Below the pieces are notes generated by a model. That model made no database searches. It had not been told where the DNA came from and saw only the letters and a list, made by a program, of their open reading frames with translations. This document shows, piece by piece, positions 60,333-64,000 of a DNA stretch of 64,000 nucleotides. The stretch spans positions 1 through 64,000 of the forward strand of contig CAWHBO010000002.1 of assembly GCA_963827735.1 (NCBI GenBank), written 5' to 3'. Both the position numbers and the translations under genes were made by a program. Origin of the DNA: CAWHBO01 sp963827735 (GTDB taxonomy: Bacteria > Patescibacteriota > Patescibacteriia > Patescibacteriales > UBA12075). Positions within the stretch are counted from its first letter, which is position 1. Every line of letters begins with the position of its first letter.

Positions 60333-61163
60333 AGCAAAAAAAATCTTAAAGAGAAACTCAAAGATAACCCATGCCGAGGAATTGTGTTGGGAACAGATCT
60401 TAACTCAAACATGATTCAACTTGCCTGGATCATGGGAAGATCAAAAAACAGTCAAAACAGGATATATTTAAAAGAAGGAGACACCCTTAAGACAAAAGCA
60501 GCCAACCCGGGGGAATTAACCAATCCAAATAACATCATTTACAATGTCATGAAGGTTAAGGACTTCGGTCAACTATCCGTCCATGTTGTTAGCAACGGCG
60601 TACAAACTGATACGGTTATCGCGAAAGAAACAGCTAATGGCGAAGAATTTTTTACTGCCTTAAATTCTCACTACTGCGAAGATGACGAGCCAACTTTCAC
60701 TTCCAGGATTACCGGCATTCAATTCTCTGATAACAACAGCAAGCTGTATATTTCCATCATCAAGGCCGACCCTTTTGCCAAGGAAGAATGGCTGGAAGCA
60801 GTAGAAAAAAGCGGCTTAAAAAGAACTTTGTTTCACAACAAAGAAAACTTTTTGCAGAAAATGAAAAACTACTCCAGTATTGACACAAAAGCATTTCCTT
60901 CAATACGGGAAAAATTTATGAGAAAGGTAATCCCTGGGTTCGGATACTGCGTAACCACTTATGACCCAGGCCACGAAAGCCTAAGTCCATTCAGCGGCCT
61001 CCCGTTTATTGTTCCTCTGGAAGAAATCTATTTAAGGTCAACCATGCATTCGTTCTGGAATCATCTTGAACCGGAATGGAGGGTAGCTCTGGCAGGAAAA
61101 GAAATTTATCCTGATGGATACTTCCGAATTGTTAAACCAATTAATACCAGGGCGGCCTGTTAA
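60316..61163 (+). CDS. IMP-cyclohydrolase-like (PurO-type) protein with -1 frameshift at A8
   Basis: The ATG at 60316 has GGAGG at a good distance and starts MSVLDEAKK, but that frame stops at 60412. At the run of eight A (60336-60343) a -1 shift gives NLKEKLKDNPCRGIVLGTD and then AWIMGRSKNSQNRIYLKEGD, NPNNIIYNVMKV and FTSRITGIQF, the pattern of IMP cyclohydrolase-like proteins that close the purine ring. One more A would restore a single ~280-residue frame. Either transcriptional slippage, programmed shifting or an assembly indel applies. A GTG (60384) or ATG (60411) in the main frame would truncate the conserved N-terminus. Confidence 0.75.
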
Positions 61164-61189
61164 GCAACTCAATCTCAAATCAACAAAAC

Positions 61190-61218
61190 AACCCCGTCTT
61201 TGCATAAAGGACGGGGTT
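61190..61218. terminator. Bidirectional terminator between convergent genes
   Basis: A 9-bp stem AACCCCGTC/GACGGGGTT (extendable with one bulge) lies between the cyclohydrolase-like gene and the PLP enzyme gene; the - strand side and + strand side are A/T-rich. Confidence 0.88.
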
Positions 61219-61231
61219 GAATTTATTTAAA

Positions 61232-62401
61232 CTAAATTTTTTTGAAAGCTTGTTTAAAATCATCGATAACATCATTTATATTTTCAAACCCCACAGAATA
61301 TCGCAATAAATTTCCTTTAATACCTCTTTTATCTGCTTCGCCTCTGTCTTTATAAAATGCAAGTATAGCATGTTGCTCTATTAAACTTTGTGGTCCTCCA
61401 AAATTAGTTGCAATATATGGAATTTTTAGCGCGTCTATAAATTTACTAGTATTTTTCTCGGATGATCTCAATGAAAAAGTTATCACCCCTCCAAAGCCAC
61501 TCATTTGTTTTTTAGCTAGGAGAAAGTCTGGATGCGATTTCAAGCCTGGATACCAAACCCTTTCAACCTTATAATTATTTTCAAGATATTGAGCTATTGT
61601 TAATCCGTTTTTGTTATGTGCTTCCATTCTTATGGCTAATGTTTGTAAGCTTCTCAACAAAAGACTTGAAGTGTGCGGATCAATTATTCCTCCGAATATG
61701 TCGCGATAATGCTGAATCTTTTCGATGAGCTTATATTTTCCAGCTATAACTCCTGAAAATAAATCATGGTGACCTCCCAGATATTTTGTGGCGCTATGCA
61801 AAACTATATCCACACCAAATTCAATAGGGCGTAAATTTATAGGTGTAGCCAAAGTTGAATCTATTACCGTGGTTATTCCTCGCTTTTTTGTAAAGGCAGT
61901 TACAAACTTTAAATCAATTACTCTTAAAAATGGATTTGTTGGAATTTCCGAAAAAAATAAAACGGTATTTCTTTTAATGTACTTTTTAATATTCGCAAAG
62001 TCATTAATGGGCATTTGAGTAGTTTCTATTGAAAATTTGGGAAGAATCTCATCGAAAAACTTTTTTGTATTTCGGTAGCAATCGTCAGAATACAAAATAT
62101 GCTCATTTTTATTAGCCAGCGACAAGATAGTTGTAATTATAGCGCTCATGCCGGAAGAAAAAAGCAACGCTCTATCAGCATTTTCCAATGCTGCAATTTT
62201 TTCCTCAACTGCACTTTGAGTAGGACAGCCGTATCTTCCATATTTTATGCCTTTGATTTTGCCTTGATAAAAATCTTTTATTTGCTTGGTATTTTCAAAA
62301 TAATAAGCTGCCGTTTGCTCCAGTGGAATTGTCACGGATCTATTTTGTCTTTTTTTACTCCTCTCTCCGCTATGAACAGCTTTTGATTCTATCTTATCCA
62401 T
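61232..62401 (-). CDS. Cys/Met-metabolism PLP-dependent enzyme (cystathionine gamma-synthase family)
   Basis: The 389-residue fold-type I PLP enzyme has the family landmarks: YGRYGCPTQSAVEEKIAALE (Tyr/Arg phosphate contacts), FSSGMSAIITTIL (cofactor stacking region), SEIPTNPFLRVIDL, VIDSTLATPINLRP (PLP-ring Asp), the Schiff-base lysine in VLHSATKYLGGHHDLFSG, and GFGGVITFSL. It could be a cystathionine synthase/lyase or methionine gamma-lyase; the sequence alone does not decide. It overlaps the upstream radical SAM gene by 8 bp, so the two enzymes likely act in one pathway. Confidence 0.9.
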   Translation of the reverse strand: MDKIESKAVHSGERSKKRQNRSVTIPLEQTAAYYFENTKQIKDFYQGKIKGIKYGRYGCPTQSAVEEKIAALENADRALLFSSGMSAIITTILSLANKNEHILYSDDCYRNTKKFFDEILPKFSIETTQMPINDFANIKKYIKRNTVLFFSEIPTNPFLRVIDLKFVTAFTKKRGITTVIDSTLATPINLRPIEFGVDIVLHSATKYLGGHHDLFSGVIAGKYKLIEKIQHYRDIFGGIIDPHTSSLLLRSLQTLAIRMEAHNKNGLTIAQYLENNYKVERVWYPGLKSHPDFLLAKKQMSGFGGVITFSLRSSEKNTSKFIDALKIPYIATNFGGPQSLIEQHAILAFYKDRGEADKRGIKGNLLRYSVGFENINDVIDDFKQAFKKI

Positions 62402-63371
62402 TTTTTTGTTCAGTAAATCTTATAAATTCATGATATTGGGGGTGTCGCAAGATACACCTGGAAAACCCATATTTTTTATAGAAATTATTCACTGATTTTA
62501 AAACTTTTTTCCTGATTCCCTTTATGTCATCTGAAATATTTCCATATAAATCAAGAGTTTCTAGGGCATATGCGCATGTTAAAATTTTTCCATCTGAGCC
62601 GATGCTTATGCCGTTTTTCATATAAGAACATTCGCGACCTTCTGCCAATGTGCCTAGCGGATAACCCACGTCTTTATCAATGACCATATTTTTAACATAG
62701 TTATATTTTTTATTATTTTTTAACGCAGAACCAATGTTAATTGGCTTATTCACAACAAACACAACATCGTCCCCACAGAATTTTTTTATTTTTTCTATCT
62801 GGCCTTGGTTTTCATTATTTAAAACAAGGTTGATAGCTAAGGACACGATGATCGATTTATGATAAGAATAAATATTTTTGGCATAAATTTTTCTGATTGT
62901 TTTTATATTTTTAATAAAATTTTTATAAGCGCCTTTTTTATTAACATATTGATCATATTTTTCTTCCTCAAAAGAATCCATGTTTATAATCAGGCTAGCG
63001 CCATTTTGAGCAAGAAATTTGGCAAGTTTTTTATTTATCTTACTGCCATTGGTAAAAATGTAAGGTATTAGTTTATTTTTGTTAGCAAATTTTACAATCG
63101 CACAAAAATTTTTATTAATAGACGGCTCACCCTCACCGGCAATCACTAAAACTTTTGCGCCTAACGTTTGCAACTTTAAAATAGATTCTTTAATTTTAGC
63201 AAACGACATATTGCCAAGTTTATTCTTCCTAAAGCGATTACAGCACTTTAAACATTGATAATTACACATAAATGGCAGATTAAGCATAATATAATCAATC
63301 TCATCTTTTGTGAATTTGCTTCCTGCTTGATGCAAGTATTGAGCTGAGCCCTTTAAAATCAACTTTTGCAT
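62394..63371 (-). CDS. Radical SAM protein
   Basis: The 325-residue protein has the radical SAM signature MCNYQCLKCC (CxxxCxxC binding the 4Fe-4S cluster, residues ~33-40), then VLVIAGEGEPSINKNF (GEGEP, SAM contact) and IFTNGSKINKKLAKFLAQNGASLIINMDS. A SPASM-like C-terminal part has cysteines in AEGRECSYMKNGISI, GKILTCAYALETLDLYGN and SRCILRH. It is coupled to a PLP enzyme and divergent from a TrmB-type regulator. The product is unknown; amino-acid or peptide modification is plausible. Confidence 0.88.
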   Translation of the reverse strand: MQKLILKGSAQYLHQAGSKFTKDEIDYIMLNLPFMCNYQCLKCCNRFRKNKLGNMSFAKIKESILKLQTLGAKVLVIAGEGEPSINKNFCAIVKFANKNKLIPYIFTNGSKINKKLAKFLAQNGASLIINMDSFEEEKYDQYVNKKGAYKNFIKNIKTIRKIYAKNIYSYHKSIIVSLAINLVLNNENQGQIEKIKKFCGDDVVFVVNKPINIGSALKNNKKYNYVKNMVIDKDVGYPLGTLAEGRECSYMKNGISIGSDGKILTCAYALETLDLYGNISDDIKGIRKKVLKSVNNFYKKYGFSRCILRHPQYHEFIRFTEQKNG

Positions 63372-63378
63372 ATTTGTA

Positions 63379-63406
63379 GTTATATAATATTTTATAGCCT
63401 TGACAA
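63379..63406 (-). promoter_or_regulatory. Promoter of the radical SAM-PLP operon
   Basis: On the - strand TTGTCA (63406-63401) and TATAAC (63384-63379) are 16 bp apart. Its -35 overlaps the -35 of the divergent + strand promoter. Confidence 0.5.
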
Positions 63407-63427
63407 TATATTATAAACGGATACAAT
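63400..63427 (+). promoter_or_regulatory. Promoter of the TrmB-type regulator gene
   Basis: Consensus TTGACA (63400-63405) and TACAAT (63422-63427) are 16 bp apart. The palindromic operator candidate begins at the last base of the -10. Confidence 0.75.
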
Positions 63428-63472
63428 TAAACTGTAAATCTGTCGTCGCTAACCGACAAATACATGGTTTAA
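63427..63472. promoter_or_regulatory. 46-bp dyad, probable operator of the TrmB-type regulator
   Basis: TTAAAC...GTTTAA outer arms and TGTCG...CGACA inner arms are exactly centred on the same axis (63449/63450), with partial matches between. The site covers the transcription start of the regulator gene and lies upstream of the divergent radical SAM operon, as expected for an autoregulated switch. Confidence 0.7.
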
Positions 63473-63494
63473 TTAATTAGATAAATTTAAAAAT

Positions 63495-64000
63495 ATGCTC
63501 AATAAAATACTCGAGGAAATTGGACTTTCTGAAAACTCCATCAGAATCTATATGAGACTTTTAGAGGGAGGGTCATTTTCGGCTAGACAACTTGCTGAAA
63601 ATCTAAATATTCCCCGCCCATCTGTTTATGACAATCTAAAAATTCTAATAAACAAAGGTTTAGTTGTGGAACATAACAAGGAAAACAAAAAAATATTTAC
63701 TGCTGACGATGTTAAAAATTTACCTCAATTAATAAAATCCAAAAAAGAAAAACTAGAAATATTTGAAACTGAAATAAAAAAAATACTTCCAACACTTAAT
63801 AAACAAACCAAAAATATTGAACCGAAGATCAAATTTTATTCAGGAGCGGAAGGAATCAGGCAAGTCTTAAAAGATATGTTGTGGTATAAAAACATTGAGA
63901 CGCTAACTATGTGGCCAATCAGCGAAATGGTTGAAATTTTGGGCAAGGATTATTTAGCTGATCTAAACCGCAAGAGAATAAGACGAAACATATCCATAAA
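63495..64000 (+). CDS. TrmB-family transcriptional regulator (cut by window end)
   Basis: The open frame from ATG 63495 runs off the window. The first ~75 residues are a TrmB-type winged helix: LEEIGLSENSIRIYMRLLEG, then GSFSARQLAENLNIPRPSVY and DNLKILINKGLVVEHNKENK. A coiled linker (KSKKEKLEIFETEIKKILPT) follows, and then the start of a ligand-sensing domain (IKFYSGAEGIRQVLKDMLWY). TrmB regulators often sense sugars or metabolites and control adjacent genes; here the likely target is the divergent radical SAM-PLP operon. Confidence 0.85.
   Translation, partial: MLNKILEEIGLSENSIRIYMRLLEGGSFSARQLAENLNIPRPSVYDNLKILINKGLVVEHNKENKKIFTADDVKNLPQLIKSKKEKLEIFETEIKKILPTLNKQTKNIEPKIKFYSGAEGIRQVLKDMLWYKNIETLTMWPISEMVEILGKDYLADLNRKRIRRNISI

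Noticed and set aside
1..64000. CRISPR arrays, rRNA genes or complete insertion sequences
   Set aside because: No regularly spaced direct repeats with unique spacers, no rRNA signature, and no transposase gene were seen.

Overview
This window looks like a chromosomal piece of a Candidate Phyla Radiation (Patescibacteria) bacterium, most likely of the Parcubacteria side (Falkowbacteria/Kuenenbacteria-like). The case rests on gene style: compact genes, a shortened TsaB, a MurF without its usual N-terminal domain, secreted CPR-type repeat proteins, a DUF4012-like tail protein, a SemiSWEET, and Gmad2/FnIII envelope proteins. TGA is used as an ordinary stop (for example at 8008-8010), so the UGA=Gly code of Gracilibacteria/Absconditabacteria does not apply.

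Layout. (1) 1-9.8 kb, mostly + strand: lower glycolysis (eno end, gpmI, pyk), then small accessory and housekeeping genes (two small membrane proteins, SemiSWEET, flavoprotein, MBL and HD hydrolases, Nudix), then a TrpR-like regulator and an orphan hisG joined by an attenuator-like leader. (2) 9.9-12.4 kb, - strand: two glycosyltransferases and a DedA protein. (3) 12.6-18.7 kb, + strand: two overlapping P-type ATPases, the second (MgtA type) frameshifted exactly in its ion-binding motif, and a Gmad2 envelope protein. (4) 18.7-44.4 kb, - strand: dusB, cysS, the division and cell-wall block mraZ-rsmH-ftsL-ftsI-murF with a recognisable MraZ-box promoter and a structured leader, tsaB, FnIII protein, dnaE, a glycosyltransferase, mreB, a MacAB-type efflux operon headed by a response-regulator receiver protein, and bacteriohemerythrin. 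(5) 44.4-52.1 kb, - strand and visibly more A+T-rich: an accessory island with gene debris, clustered perfect palindromes, a PHP/SMC-like ATPase with a small partner, a possible uracil-DNA-glycosylase-fold protein, and a methyltransferase/endonuclease/Vsr restriction-modification operon whose methyltransferase is frameshifted. (6) 52.1-64 kb, both strands: lexA, a secreted lysozyme-like repeat protein, a LigB/Memo-type protein, a protein made of eleven 28-residue helical repeats, def, dedA, fmt, an orphan small RNA with its own promoter and terminator, tRNA-Glu preceded by three 30-bp repeats, a frameshifted IMP-cyclohydrolase-like gene, and a radical SAM/PLP enzyme pair divergent from a TrmB-type regulator.

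The most unusual signals lie outside ordinary genes. They are: (a) 7-10-nt word repeats placed directly before start codons, with the same ATCAGCG word before both pyk and dnaE; (b) short palindromic elements inserted at gene edges, one of them with a clean 5-bp target duplication at the murF stop codon; (c) the MraZ boxes and long structured leader of the division cluster; (d) the promoter-hairpins-terminator unit at 59.5 kb; (e) homopolymer frameshifts that look like slippage sites or assembly indels. All calls come from reading the sequence alone; no database search was run.
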